From: Pseudomonas lurida
GTDB taxonomy: Bacteria > Pseudomonadota > Gammaproteobacteria > Pseudomonadales > Pseudomonadaceae
Assembly (NCBI RefSeq): GCF_002563895.1
Contig: NZ_PDJB01000001.1
Coordinates: forward strand, 4,881,501 to 4,945,500
Direction of reading: 5' to 3'
DNA: 64,000 nucleotides
The position numbers were made by a program, and so were the translations under genes. This document shows positions 53,423-61,488 of this stretch, piece after piece. The notes under the pieces were generated by a model. It worked only from the letters and a program-made list of their open reading frames with translations. It made no database searches and was not told the origin of the DNA. The number at the start of each line of letters is the position of its first letter. The first letter of the stretch is position 1.

Positions 53423-53920
53423 ATGCTGGTTAATAACAACACCCAAGCGGTGTCGACCGTTCAACAGATCAAACGGCCCGACATGGACCCCGCCAACGCC
53501 GCCGCCAGCGCGCTGTACAGCGGTGCCCTGCAAACCGCGCAGCAAAGCGTGACCGTGCCGGCCGCGCAGAAGGAACTGGACAAGGCCGCCGACCGTATCG
53601 ACGAAGCCTTCGCCAAGACCCGCGTGCAGTTGCAGACCACCGCGTCGACCAGCGATGTGCCGGCGACCAACGCCACCTCCAGCGCGCGCTCGGAGTTTAC
53701 CGACTACATGAGCAAATCCCCGGCCGAGCGCATCCGTGAGCAATTGCTCAAAGAGCAGGGCTTGACCGAAGCGGACGTGCAGAACATGTCCCAGGAAAAA
53801 CAGGATGCCATCTCCAAGCAAGTGGCCGAGCGCTTGAAGCAGCAGCAAGAGCAGCAAGTAGCGGCGAAAACCGCTGACCCGCAGGCGCGGACGGTAAAAG
53901 AAACCCTGGCCGCGATCTAA
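53423..53920 (+). CDS. Uncharacterised helical protein behind a sigma-54-type promoter
   Basis: A 165-residue soluble, Ala/Gln/Lys-rich protein with no signal, membrane segment or recognised domain. The middle is Ser/Thr/Ala-rich. The C-terminus from residue 85 has SEFTDYMSKSPAERIREQLL and QGLTEADVQNMSQEKQDA, then a Gln-rich amphipathic helix, probably a coiled coil. This motif reminds me of other pseudomonad proteins of unknown role. Shine-Dalgarno AGGTGAC precedes the start. The promoter type suggests nitrogen, flagellar or stress control, but no enhancer-binding protein gene is adjacent. Confidence 0.72.
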   Translation: MLVNNNTQAVSTVQQIKRPDMDPANAAASALYSGALQTAQQSVTVPAAQKELDKAADRIDEAFAKTRVQLQTTASTSDVPATNATSSARSEFTDYMSKSPAERIREQLLKEQGLTEADVQNMSQEKQDAISKQVAERLKQQQEQQVAAKTADPQARTVKETLAAI

Positions 53921-53953
53921 GCCACACCGCAGATCAAATGTGCAAGCCGTCCC

Positions 53954-54042
53954 GTGTGGGAGCTGGCTTGCCTGCGAGAGCATCACCTCGGTCCATCAGG
54001 CAGACAGGGCTGTGTGCATCGCAGGCAAGCCAACGCCCACAG
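53954..54042. repeat. REP doublet (REPIN-like)
   Basis: GTGTGGGAGCTGGCTTGCCT at the left and GCAGGCAAGCCAACGCCCAC at the right, inverted with about 45 bases between. It lies between convergent genes. Confidence 0.82.
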
Positions 54043-54071
54043 CGATTGTGGTGATCAAACTGACAATGTGT

Positions 54072-55391
54072 TCATTGCAACTGCAACGTCGAATTGAACT
54101 GCCCAATCGCATCCACCACATGCCGTGACCCTTCCTGGATCTCCAGGATCACCTGCCCTGCTTCATTCGCCAACTCCACCCCAAGCCCCGTACGGCTCAA
54201 GCTCGACTGCATGCTCGACACCGCGCTCAACGACAGGTCGTGGTTCTTGCGCACTACATCGACGATCTCCACGGTCGCCTGGCTGGTGCGTGCCGCCAGG
54301 CTGCGCACTTCGTCGGCCACCACCGCAAACCCACGCCCGTGCTCACCAGCCCGCGCCGCTTCAATCGCAGCGTTGAGCGCCAGCATGTTGGTCTGCTCGG
54401 CAATGCTGCGGATGGTCTGCACGATGGCGCCGATGATGTCCGACTGTTTGCTGACCGCGTCGATACTCTCGGCCGCCTGGTTCAGGTCGTGGGAGATAGC
54501 TTCGATGATCTGCACGGTTTGCTGCACCACTTCCGAACCCTTGCGTGCGCAGGCATCGTTTTGCACCGAGGTGGCGTGAGCCGAGTCGGCGGCGGTGCGC
54601 AGGGTGGAGACCTGCTCGGTGATGTCGCTGGCGAACTTCACCACTTTGTACAGGCGACCATTGGTGTCGAAAATCGGGTTGTAGGAAGCTTCCAGGAACA
54701 GGGTCTTGCCGTATTTGTTTTTGCGCTCGAAGCGGTGCGAGTGGTATTCGCCGCGGTTGAGGGACGCCCAGAACGCCTTGTAGGCCGGCGACTCCACCTC
54801 GTTGCGGTGGCAGAACAGGCTGTGGTGCTGGCCGACGATCTCTTCCAGGGAGTACTGCACGGTTTTCAGGAAGTTGTCGTTGGCCTTCAGGATCTGGCCT
54901 TGGGGCGTGAACTCGATCACCGCCATGGAGCGGCTAATGGCGTCGATCAGGCTCTGGTTTTCATGTTCGTGGTGGACCCGTGCGGTAATGTCCGACGCGA
55001 CTTTGATCACGCTCTGGACGTGATTGTCTTTGTCCAGCACCGGCATGTAGCTGGCTTCGAGCCAGACCTCCTGGCCATGCTTGTTCAAGCGCATGAACGT
55101 GTCACTGAGGGCCTCGCCCCGCGCCAGGTCGCGCCACAGCTTGGCGTAGGCGTCGGTATGGGTGTAGGCCTCGTCGCAAAACAGGCGGTGGTGCTTGCCA
55201 CGGATCTCCTCGGCGCTGTAGCCCATGGTTTTGCAGAAGTTGTCGTTGGCATCGAGGATCACGCCACAGGGGTCGAACTCGATCATGGCCATGGAGCGGC
55301 TGATGGCGGCGAGCTTGGCGTTGGATTCGGTGAGTGCGCAGGAGAAACGTTCGATTTGTTGCAGGTCGGATTTGTGATGGCGGTTGAACAT
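54072..55391 (-). CDS. bdlA: PAS-PAS chemoreceptor, BdlA-like (second copy)
   Basis: A soluble 439-residue chemoreceptor with two PAS domains (about residues 30-140 and 150-265, each beginning SMAMIEF or SMAVIEF) and an MCP signalling domain with [20 protein letters not shown] near 325-344. It matches the layout of P. aeruginosa BdlA (PAS-PAS-TarH, 417 residues), the biofilm dispersion protein. It is a close paralogue of the gene at 19442. No membrane segment. It lies alone, between a REP pair and a LysR gene. Confidence 0.88.
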   Translation of the reverse strand: MFNRHHKSDLQQIERFSCALTESNAKLAAISRSMAMIEFDPCGVILDANDNFCKTMGYSAEEIRGKHHRLFCDEAYTHTDAYAKLWRDLARGEALSDTFMRLNKHGQEVWLEASYMPVLDKDNHVQSVIKVASDITARVHHEHENQSLIDAISRSMAVIEFTPQGQILKANDNFLKTVQYSLEEIVGQHHSLFCHRNEVESPAYKAFWASLNRGEYHSHRFERKNKYGKTLFLEASYNPIFDTNGRLYKVVKFASDITEQVSTLRTAADSAHATSVQNDACARKGSEVVQQTVQIIEAISHDLNQAAESIDAVSKQSDIIGAIVQTIRSIAEQTNMLALNAAIEAARAGEHGRGFAVVADEVRSLAARTSQATVEIVDVVRKNHDLSLSAVSSMQSSLSRTGLGVELANEAGQVILEIQEGSRHVVDAIGQFNSTLQLQ

Positions 55392-55558
55392 GGTCAGATC
55401 ACCCTAGATTCCCGGCGCCCGGAAGGCGCATTCCATTCATTTGTTGGCTATTGCTGGCACACCTTCTTGGGGAAATAACCATCCGAATCGCTTTATATGC
55501 CAAGCGTCATCAACGGTTCTGGCTGAGCATAGACAGGGCTTGGCGCTATGCAAGGCCA

Positions 55559-56428
55559 CTAGTCAGCCAGCATTTTTAACAATGCCGTGGTGGCCGCTGA
55601 CGGCGCACGGGATGGCGAACCGACCAAGGCAAATTCGCGGTGCAGTGGCACCGTCAACGGCATCACGCGCAGTCCCTTGCGCTGGGCTGGCAAGGCCATC
55701 TCCGGCACCAGCGTGACGCCGACGCCTTCACGCACGAGGCTGAAGGCGCTGTTCCATTCACGCACTTCCACACGTATATCGCGCAGGGAAAGCCCCGCTG
55801 CAGCGCCCAGGCTGCGGGCATTGGCGGTACACCCTCCCGTGGCGAGCACGAAGGGTTGTTCGAGCAGTTCCTCAAGGGACACGCCGGCCTCGGCCGGGCG
55901 CTGCGCCAGTGGATGATCCGTCGGCAGCACGGCCATCCAGAAATCACGCCCCAAGACGGTGGCATTGCGCTCGGGCTCGGGGTTGAGCACCACGCCCAGG
56001 TCGATCAGATCGGCGTCGAGCAGGGTCAGCACCTCGTTGTCGGTGACATCCAGGGTGGTGACCTCGATACCGGGATACAACTGAGCAAAACGCTGCAACA
56101 ACGGCGTGAGAAAGGTCGCCAGCACCCTGGGGAAACTCGCGATGCGAATCGTCCCGCGCAACATGGGCCGGGCCTCATCCACGGTACTGCGGATCACCTG
56201 CAACGCCCTCAGCATCACCCGCGCCTGCTCGATCACACTCAGGCCCAGCGCGGTGGGCAAGGTCCTGCGCGGCTCACGGGTAAACAGTTGCGCGCCCAGC
56301 GTTGCCTCCATGCCAGCCATGGCCTGGCTGGCCGCGGATTGGGTCATGCCCACGCGCTCGGCGGCGGCAGTAATACTGCCGTGATCGGCCACGGCGACCA
56401 GCAGGCGCCAGTGCATCAGGTTCATCAT
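55559..56428 (-). CDS. LysR-type transcriptional regulator
   Basis: A 289-residue LysR protein with HTH at about residues 5-60 (SITAAAERVGMTQSAASQAM) and effector domain. The longer frame to 56485 adds 19 residues with no good start; I used the ATG at 56428 with AAGGA upstream. It is divergent from the gstA-type gene, 96 bases between starts, and probably controls it. Confidence 0.88.
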   Translation of the reverse strand: MMNLMHWRLLVAVADHGSITAAAERVGMTQSAASQAMAGMEATLGAQLFTREPRRTLPTALGLSVIEQARVMLRALQVIRSTVDEARPMLRGTIRIASFPRVLATFLTPLLQRFAQLYPGIEVTTLDVTDNEVLTLLDADLIDLGVVLNPEPERNATVLGRDFWMAVLPTDHPLAQRPAEAGVSLEELLEQPFVLATGGCTANARSLGAAAGLSLRDIRVEVREWNSAFSLVREGVGVTLVPEMALPAQRKGLRVMPLTVPLHREFALVGSPSRAPSAATTALLKMLAD

Positions 56429-56524
56429 GACAGTCGCTGTCCTTATGGCAGGGGTCTGAACGTTTAATTTTACGCAAGGTGCCATGCCCGTGAGACTGGC
56501 GCAAATTCAACGGAGCTGCCCCAG

Positions 56525-57127
56525 ATGAAACTCTATTACGCCCCCCACGCCTGTTCCCTCGCCCCGCACATCGTGCTGCGCGAATTGGCGATGCCGTTCG
56601 ATCTTGTACGGGTCGATAACCAGGCCAAGACCACCGCCGATGGCGAGGACTTCCTGAAGATCAACCCCAAGGGCTATGTCGCGGTGCTGAAGCTGGACAA
56701 CGGCCAGGTGTTGACCGAAGCCAGCGCGATCCTGCAATACCTGGCCGACCTGAAACCCGTAGCGGGCCTCGCCCCGGCCAATGGCAGCTGGGAACGTGTG
56801 CGTTTGCAGGAATGGCTGAACTTTATCGCCACCGAAGTTCACGGCGGGTTGGCGGTGTTCTTCAACGGCGCCGTCCAGGGCGAGGTGAAAGCCTCCTTCC
56901 AGGCCACGCTGTTCAAACGATTCGCGGTGCTGGTACAAACCCTCGCGCGCCAGGACTACCTGTTGGGATCGCAGTACTCGGTGGCGGATGCGTACCTGTT
57001 CGTGGTGCTGCGCTGGGCGGCGTTCCACGCTATCGACCTGGGTGAGTGGCCGGCGCTGGCAGCGTTTCAACTGCGAGTGGGTGAGCGGCCTGCGGTGATT
57101 GCCGCCCTGGCAGCAGAAAGCCAATGA
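56525..57127 (+). CDS. gstA: Glutathione transferase, GstA-type
   Basis: A 200-residue beta-class GST. The N-terminus MKLYYAPHACSLAPHIVLRE is characteristic of bacterial GstA, with the catalytic Cys10 in the CSLAPH motif; cis-Pro and ES motif follow in NPKGYVAVLKLDNGQVLTE and SAILQYLA. The helical domain has DYLLGSQYSVADAYLFVVLR. AACGGAG precedes the start. It detoxifies electrophiles and is under the divergent LysR gene. Confidence 0.93.
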   Translation: MKLYYAPHACSLAPHIVLRELAMPFDLVRVDNQAKTTADGEDFLKINPKGYVAVLKLDNGQVLTEASAILQYLADLKPVAGLAPANGSWERVRLQEWLNFIATEVHGGLAVFFNGAVQGEVKASFQATLFKRFAVLVQTLARQDYLLGSQYSVADAYLFVVLRWAAFHAIDLGEWPALAAFQLRVGERPAVIAALAAESQ

Positions 57128-57146
57128 GCTGAAATGCAATCAACCC

Positions 57147-57235
57147 TGTGGGAACTGGGGTGCCTGCGGTAGCGGTGGGTCCGTAGACGCGTCACTGACA
57201 GGTAGACCGTTACGCAGGCAAGCCAGCTCCCACAT
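57147..57235. repeat. REP doublet (REPIN-like)
   Basis: CTGTGGGAACTGGGGTGCCT at the left, GCAGGCAAGCCAGCTCCCAC at the right, inverted; the left arm has drifted. Confidence 0.8.
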
Positions 57236-57318
57236 GGACCGCGTAACCGTGCTAGCTATACGGCGAAGGGGCGACATGGGCAGATCAACCCCAGGCCCAG
57301 CCAGTGGCTATTCGTAAC

Positions 57319-57435
57319 TCAGTGACCGAACAGGCCTGTCTCGGATTTCTTGGCTTTCTTGTCGGCGCGTTTTTCATCCGCGGTCTTCGCCGGTTTTTTC
57401 TTCGCGGCTTTCTTTGAATCCATACCTTTGGCCAT
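57319..57435 (-). CDS. Lysine-rich miniprotein
   Basis: A 38-residue protein beginning MAKGMDSKKAAKKKPAKTAD with about 14 lysines and ending SETGLFGH. It is histone-tail-like, with no hydrophobic core, and may bind nucleic acid or ribosomes. I recognise it only as a small conserved pseudomonad protein of unknown function. The start at 57435 gives a clean frame; the frame to 57549 contains part of the divergent GNAT promoter. Confidence 0.6.
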   Translation of the reverse strand: MAKGMDSKKAAKKKPAKTADEKRADKKAKKSETGLFGH

Positions 57436-57539
57436 GATGCATGCTCCACTTACAGGGGATGTAGTATTGGGTATACCACCTATTGCCCGGCAGAAGGCGC
57501 TTATAATCCCCGGCCCTTGATAAGGCTTGCCTGAACACC

Positions 57540-57977
57540 ATGCCCCCATTGCACATCGAACCCCTGGCAGAGCCGCTGTGGCCGCTGCTGAACAAGTTTT
57601 ACCGCCGCCACAATTCGTCCATGAAGGCGCTCAAGGGCGGGCATCTATGGGTGGCGCGGGAGCGCGAAATCGTCGCCGGGCTGTGCCTGACACCGGTCGT
57701 CGGCGGGCAGTGGCTGACCGGGGTGTTCGTGGACCCCGCCTACCGCGGCCAGCGGCTGGCGGCGCGGGTGATCGAGGCGGCGGTGGCCAATGTCGAGGGG
57801 ACGGTGTGGCTGCTGTGTCATCCGGACCTGGAACGACTGTATCAATCCATGGGTTTCACCCAGGACACGCGGCTGCCGCAGTCCCTCAGCGAACGGCTGG
57901 TGCGCTACAAGCGCAACAAACCGATGATCGCGATGGGCTTAGATCGTTTGGTGAGGTCGACCTCGAATAATGTGTGA
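57540..57977 (+). CDS. GNAT-family N-acetyltransferase
   Basis: A 145-residue acetyltransferase with the acetyl-CoA motif FVDPAYRGQRLAARVIEAAV near residues 63-82, and a terminal SMGFTQDTRLPQSL. Substrate unknown. Shine-Dalgarno weak; start by conservation of length. It lies divergent to the lysine-rich gene and next to the methyltransferase gene on the same strand. Confidence 0.85.
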   Translation: MPPLHIEPLAEPLWPLLNKFYRRHNSSMKALKGGHLWVAREREIVAGLCLTPVVGGQWLTGVFVDPAYRGQRLAARVIEAAVANVEGTVWLLCHPDLERLYQSMGFTQDTRLPQSLSERLVRYKRNKPMIAMGLDRLVRSTSNNV

Positions 57978-58036
57978 TCAGCGCGTACAGGGCCCATGCT
58001 AGCCTCGGCGGCACAGTGGCCCTCTACAGGATGATC

Positions 58037-58855
58037 ATGAAAACAACGCTTGCAGTTCTCTCCCTCACCGCCCTGCTCGCCCCGGTCTTGAGCCAGGCAG
58101 CCGACGCACCGATCAGCGCCCAGCAGTACCAGAGCGTGCTCGCTGGTAGCTGGCGCGACCCGGCCAATAGCGCGCGCGATGGCTACCGCCATCCGCAACA
58201 GACGTTGGAATTCTTTGGTTTGGCTGCCAAGCAGACCGTTATCGAGATCACCCCTGGTGGCGGTTGGTACAGCGAAGTGCTGGCGCCGCTGCTCAAGGAC
58301 CACGGGCATTACATTGCGGCGGTGCAGGCGGCGAGCAGCAGCGCCTACGCGCGCACGTCCGAAGAGAACCTGAAGAAGAAATTCGCCGCCGACCCCACGC
58401 GCTACGGCAAGGCCTCGGTGGTCGAGTTCGACCCCAAGGCGCCGGTGTTCGGCAAACCCGCATCGGCGGATGCCGTACTGACCTTTCGCAATGTGCATAA
58501 CTGGGTAGAGGCTGGCACCGCACCGGCCACCTTCAGCGCGTTCTACCGCGTGCTCAAGCCCGGCGGCGTGCTGGGCGTGGAAGACCACCGGGCCAAGGAC
58601 GGCGCGGATCTGGAGGCGATCAAAAACAGCGGTTACCTGACCACCGCGCAGGTGGTGAAGCTGGCAACGGATGCCGGGTTCAAGCTGGCGGGGCAAAGCG
58701 AAGTGAATGCCAACCCGAAGGACACCCAGGACTATCCGGCTGGGGTGTGGACGTTGCCGCCGACGTTGAGACTGGGAGAGCAGGATAAAGCGAAGTATGT
58801 GGCGATTGGCGAGTCGGATCGGATGACATTGAGGTTCGTGAAACCGGCGAAATAA
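58037..58855 (+). CDS. Exported class I methyltransferase-fold protein
   Basis: A 272-residue protein that begins with an obvious signal peptide, MKTTLAVLSLTALLAPVLSQ (cleavage after AxA near residue 21), followed by a Rossmann-type methyltransferase domain: motif I IEITPGGGWYSEVLAP, post-motif AYARTSEENLKKKFA, and FRNVHNW, LKPGGVLGVEDHRAKDG with the family GGV turn. It resembles the COG4798 group of predicted methyltransferases. SAM is not known to be available in the periplasm, so the export signal is unexpected. The alternative start at 58031 adds two residues. Confidence 0.82.
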   Translation: MKTTLAVLSLTALLAPVLSQAADAPISAQQYQSVLAGSWRDPANSARDGYRHPQQTLEFFGLAAKQTVIEITPGGGWYSEVLAPLLKDHGHYIAAVQAASSSAYARTSEENLKKKFAADPTRYGKASVVEFDPKAPVFGKPASADAVLTFRNVHNWVEAGTAPATFSAFYRVLKPGGVLGVEDHRAKDGADLEAIKNSGYLTTAQVVKLATDAGFKLAGQSEVNANPKDTQDYPAGVWTLPPTLRLGEQDKAKYVAIGESDRMTLRFVKPAK

Positions 58856-58875
58856 CCGGACATGAAACGCATTGC

Positions 58876-58905
58876 AATTGTGGGAGCGAACCCGCTCCCA
58901 CAATT
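58876..58905. repeat. REP hairpin after the methyltransferase gene
   Basis: AATTGTGGGAGCG and GCTCCCACAATT are 12-base arms around a short loop, between convergent genes. Confidence 0.82.
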
Positions 58906-58926
58906 CGCACTCATGGGGCCTGAACG

Positions 58927-59466
58927 CTAGTCGTCGGCGCTGGGGTCCATGTCCGGGAACATCACTTCGATAAAGCCGAACTTGCTGAAGTCGGTAATCC
59001 GCGACGGGTAGAGCCGACCGATCAGGTGATCGCATTCATGCTGCACCACCCGCGCATGGAAACCATCGGCAAACCGCACGATAGGCTCACCCTTCGGATC
59101 AAAGCCTTCATAGCGAATCTGCTGGTAACGGTCCACCGCGCCACGCAGGCCGGGCACCGAGAGGCAGCCTTCATAGCCCTCCTCGAGCACCGGGCTGAGT
59201 GGGGTGATCAGCGGGTTGATCAAAATCGTCTGCGGCACCGGCGGCGCGTCCGGGTAGCGTTCGCTGGCCTCGAAACCGAAGATCACCAATTGCAGGTCGA
59301 CACCGATCTGCGGTGCGGCCAGGCCGACACCGCCCACGTGCTCCATGGTCTGGAACATGTCATCGATCAATTGCCACAGCTCGGGGCTGTCGAACATTTC
59401 CGGCGGAACCGGAGGCGCGATACGCAGCAGGCGCTCGTCGCCCATTTTCAGGATTTCACGGATCAT
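58927..59466 (-). CDS. def: Peptide deformylase
   Basis: Removes the N-formyl group from nascent proteins. The 179-residue enzyme has all three motifs: [10 protein letters not shown] (46-55), EGCLSVPG (99-106, metal ligand Cys101) and QHECDHLIG (142-150, HExxH with His143 and His147). The N-terminal region and C-terminal PDMDPSADD are those of a type I/II peptide deformylase. It is not with fmt, which suggests a second, accessory def paralogue. It is separated by three bases from the upstream BrkB gene, so probably one operon. Confidence 0.95.
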   Translation of the reverse strand: MIREILKMGDERLLRIAPPVPPEMFDSPELWQLIDDMFQTMEHVGGVGLAAPQIGVDLQLVIFGFEASERYPDAPPVPQTILINPLITPLSPVLEEGYEGCLSVPGLRGAVDRYQQIRYEGFDPKGEPIVRFADGFHARVVQHECDHLIGRLYPSRITDFSKFGFIEVMFPDMDPSADD

Positions 59467-59469
59467 CGA

Positions 59470-60420
59470 TCAGACTTCGTCGGTAGTGGGCTTGGAGTGG
59501 TCCCGGCCGAGGCCTGAGACATGCTGTTTCTCATCGGTATGGCCAGGCTCTTCGAACTCTTTCTCACCTGGGTCCTTGCCCTCGGCAGACATGTGTTCGA
59601 TCACCGCGTTCATCTCCGCGCCCAGCAACAGCACGGCGGCGGAAATGTAGAAATACAGCAGCAGCACGATGATCGCGCCGATACTGCCATACATGGCGTT
59701 GTAGTCGGCAAAGGTTTTGACGTAGTAGCCAAAGCCCAGGGACGCGACGATCCACACCACCACCGCCAGCACCGAGCCTGGGGTGATGAAGCGGAATTTC
59801 TGCTCGACGTCCGGCATCACGTAGTACATGAGAGCCACGGCAAACATCAGCAGGATCACGATCAACGGCCAGCGCAGGATGGTCCACAGGGTCACCACGA
59901 ACTCCTGCATGCCGATCTGCCCGGCCAGCCATTCCATCACTTGCGGGCCGAGCACCATCAGCGCGGCAGCGGCCAGCAGCATGCCCGCGATGCCGACGGT
60001 GTAGAAAATCGACAGCGGAAAGCGCTTCCAGATCGGCCGGCCTTCGACCACGTCGTAGGCGGCGTTCATCGCGCTCATCATCAGGCGCACGCCAGCGGAA
60101 GCAGTCCACAGCGCAATCACGATACCCACCGAGAGCAGGCCACCCTTGGACTGCTGCAACTGGTCGATCACCGGGTTGACCTGCTCCAGGGCCTGGGGCG
60201 GCAACACCAGTTCCGACTGCATGCGCAACCAGGTGAAGAAGTCGGGCAGGTGCAGGAAACCGATCAGGGCAATCAGGAAGAGCAGGAAGGGAAACAGCGA
60301 GAACAGCATCTGGTAAGCCAGTGCCGAGGCGTAGGTGGGCATTTCGTCATCGACGAATTCCTTGACGGTGCGCACCAGTACTTTGTGCAGCTTGAGACCA
60401 TCGAGAACCGGGAAAATCAT
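59470..60420 (-). CDS. YihY/BrkB-family inner-membrane protein
   Basis: A 316-residue protein with six or so membrane helices, FSLFPFLLFLIALIGFLH near residues 35-52, and the family motifs TASAGVRLMMSAMNAAYDVVEGRP near 106-130 and ASLGFGYYVKTFADYNAMYGSIGA near 230-253. Once misannotated as ribonuclease BN; now considered a transport-like protein. Start from AGGAG spaced seven bases. It precedes def by three bases. Confidence 0.92.
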   Translation of the reverse strand: MIFPVLDGLKLHKVLVRTVKEFVDDEMPTYASALAYQMLFSLFPFLLFLIALIGFLHLPDFFTWLRMQSELVLPPQALEQVNPVIDQLQQSKGGLLSVGIVIALWTASAGVRLMMSAMNAAYDVVEGRPIWKRFPLSIFYTVGIAGMLLAAAALMVLGPQVMEWLAGQIGMQEFVVTLWTILRWPLIVILLMFAVALMYYVMPDVEQKFRFITPGSVLAVVVWIVASLGFGYYVKTFADYNAMYGSIGAIIVLLLYFYISAAVLLLGAEMNAVIEHMSAEGKDPGEKEFEEPGHTDEKQHVSGLGRDHSKPTTDEV

Positions 60421-60542
60421 AGCGTCTCCTTTCGCCGCAAAAAGGTTGGGTTCGTGGGCGACTCAGGGGCCGTTTTCTACATCAAGGTAGCCTATTTGGC
60501 GACCTCGAAACAATTTCGAAACTTTATTCACTGTGTTTGACA

Positions 60543-60568
60543 CAAAAACGGCCATCCGTGGATGGCCG
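60543..60568 (-). terminator. Intrinsic terminator of the CsbD gene
   Basis: On the minus strand GGCCATCC and GGATGGCC form an eight-base-pair stem around AC, followed by a T-run (complement of AAAAA at 60544-60548). It is located downstream of the CsbD gene. Confidence 0.82.
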
Positions 60569-60596
60569 CGTGGCTGCGCATTCGCAGTCAGCCGGG

Positions 60597-60788
60597 TCAG
60601 GCTTTGTCGATGGTTTTCTTCACAGCATCTTTAGCCTTGCCGACGGCTTGCTGAGCTTCGCCTTTCTTTTCCTGAACCTTGCCTTCGGTCTGCAGCTTGG
60701 TGTTGTCGGTAGCTTTACCCACACCTTGCTTGATGTTGCCGACGGCTTCGTTCGCCAAACCTTTTGCCTTATCCGCAGTGCTGCCCAT
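60597..60788 (-). CDS. CsbD-family stress-response protein
   Basis: A 63-residue hydrophilic protein of the CsbD family: [20 protein letters not shown] at the start, then [33 protein letters not shown], with the four-helix-like heptad pattern seen in CsbD. It is induced by general stress in other bacteria and its role is unknown. Start 60788 follows TAGGAG; the longer frame to 60866 is not supported. A terminator follows. Confidence 0.9.
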   Translation of the reverse strand: MGSTADKAKGLANEAVGNIKQGVGKATDNTKLQTEGKVQEKKGEAQQAVGKAKDAVKKTIDKA

Positions 60789-60988
60789 GGTATTTCTCCT
60801 AAGAACAATCAAGGGTTTTTGGTCATTACGTAAAGATTGACCCGAGGCCGTTCGGCAGAGTTTCAATTATTTTTCGATAGGCATTTCATCGCAGGCCGCA
60901 GGTTTGGCTTTATGTTTTGCAGCCAACCCACGAGAATGCCCGGCACATTCAGGCTATAACGCTGAATAACAGATCCCGTAGGAAGGTT

Positions 60989-61366
60989 ATGAAACTCAAT
61001 AAAGCACAGGCCATCGCCCGCAGAAACACCGAACTGGGCGGTGCCGTACTCGGCGTCAACAACTGCCATTTCACTGACCTGGACCGCAAACGCAACATCT
61101 GGTGGTTCGACCTGCCGGTGGGCCGTATTGCCGTGGGCCAGTACGAGTGGATCCACCTGTTGATGCACAACGCCGAGACCGACCAGTTGCTGCACCTGAA
61201 GGTGCCGACCGCGTACCTGCGTGAGAAGCTCGAGGGCCTGGTGGTGCGCAATGCGGGCAAGCGCAAGCCGGAGATCACCCTGGAGTTGAGCGCGGACAAG
61301 GATTCGTTCTTGAAGGATGTACGCCCGGCGGGTGCTGGCGTGAGCTTCGCGCAGTTCGCCGTGTAG
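60989..61366 (+). CDS. Conserved small pseudomonad protein, function unknown
   Basis: A 125-residue soluble, basic protein (MKLNKAQAIARRNTELGGAV at its start) with central VNNCHFTDLDRKRNIWWFDL and a later LKVPTAYLREKLEGLVVRNA, then ELSADKDSFLKDVRPAG. The pattern of short beta strands suggests a small beta domain. The ATG at 60989 follows GGAAGG, which makes it the better start compared with 60917. A terminator shared with fadD2 follows. Confidence 0.75.
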   Translation: MKLNKAQAIARRNTELGGAVLGVNNCHFTDLDRKRNIWWFDLPVGRIAVGQYEWIHLLMHNAETDQLLHLKVPTAYLREKLEGLVVRNAGKRKPEITLELSADKDSFLKDVRPAGAGVSFAQFAV

Positions 61367-61382
61367 GAACGCGGTTGAGCAC

Positions 61383-61410
61383 TGTGGGCGCTGGCTGGCC
61401 TGCTCCCACA
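61383..61410. repeat. REP-type repeat
   Basis: TGTGGGCGCTGGCTGGCCTG with CTCCCACA, a single drifted REP hairpin downstream of the conserved small protein gene. Confidence 0.7.
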
Positions 61411-61447
61411 ATGGATTGCATTTCAAGGTGCGAATCCAGCGCCCAAT

Positions 61448-61475
61448 AAAAAGCCCCGCATCTGCGGGGCTTTTT
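61448..61475. terminator. Bidirectional intrinsic terminator
   Basis: GCCCCGCA and TGCGGGGC form an eight-base-pair stem with loop TC, flanked by five A and five T, so it can end both the plus-strand small protein transcript and the minus-strand fadD2 transcript. Confidence 0.92.
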
Positions 61476-61488
61476 GTTTCGGGACGGG

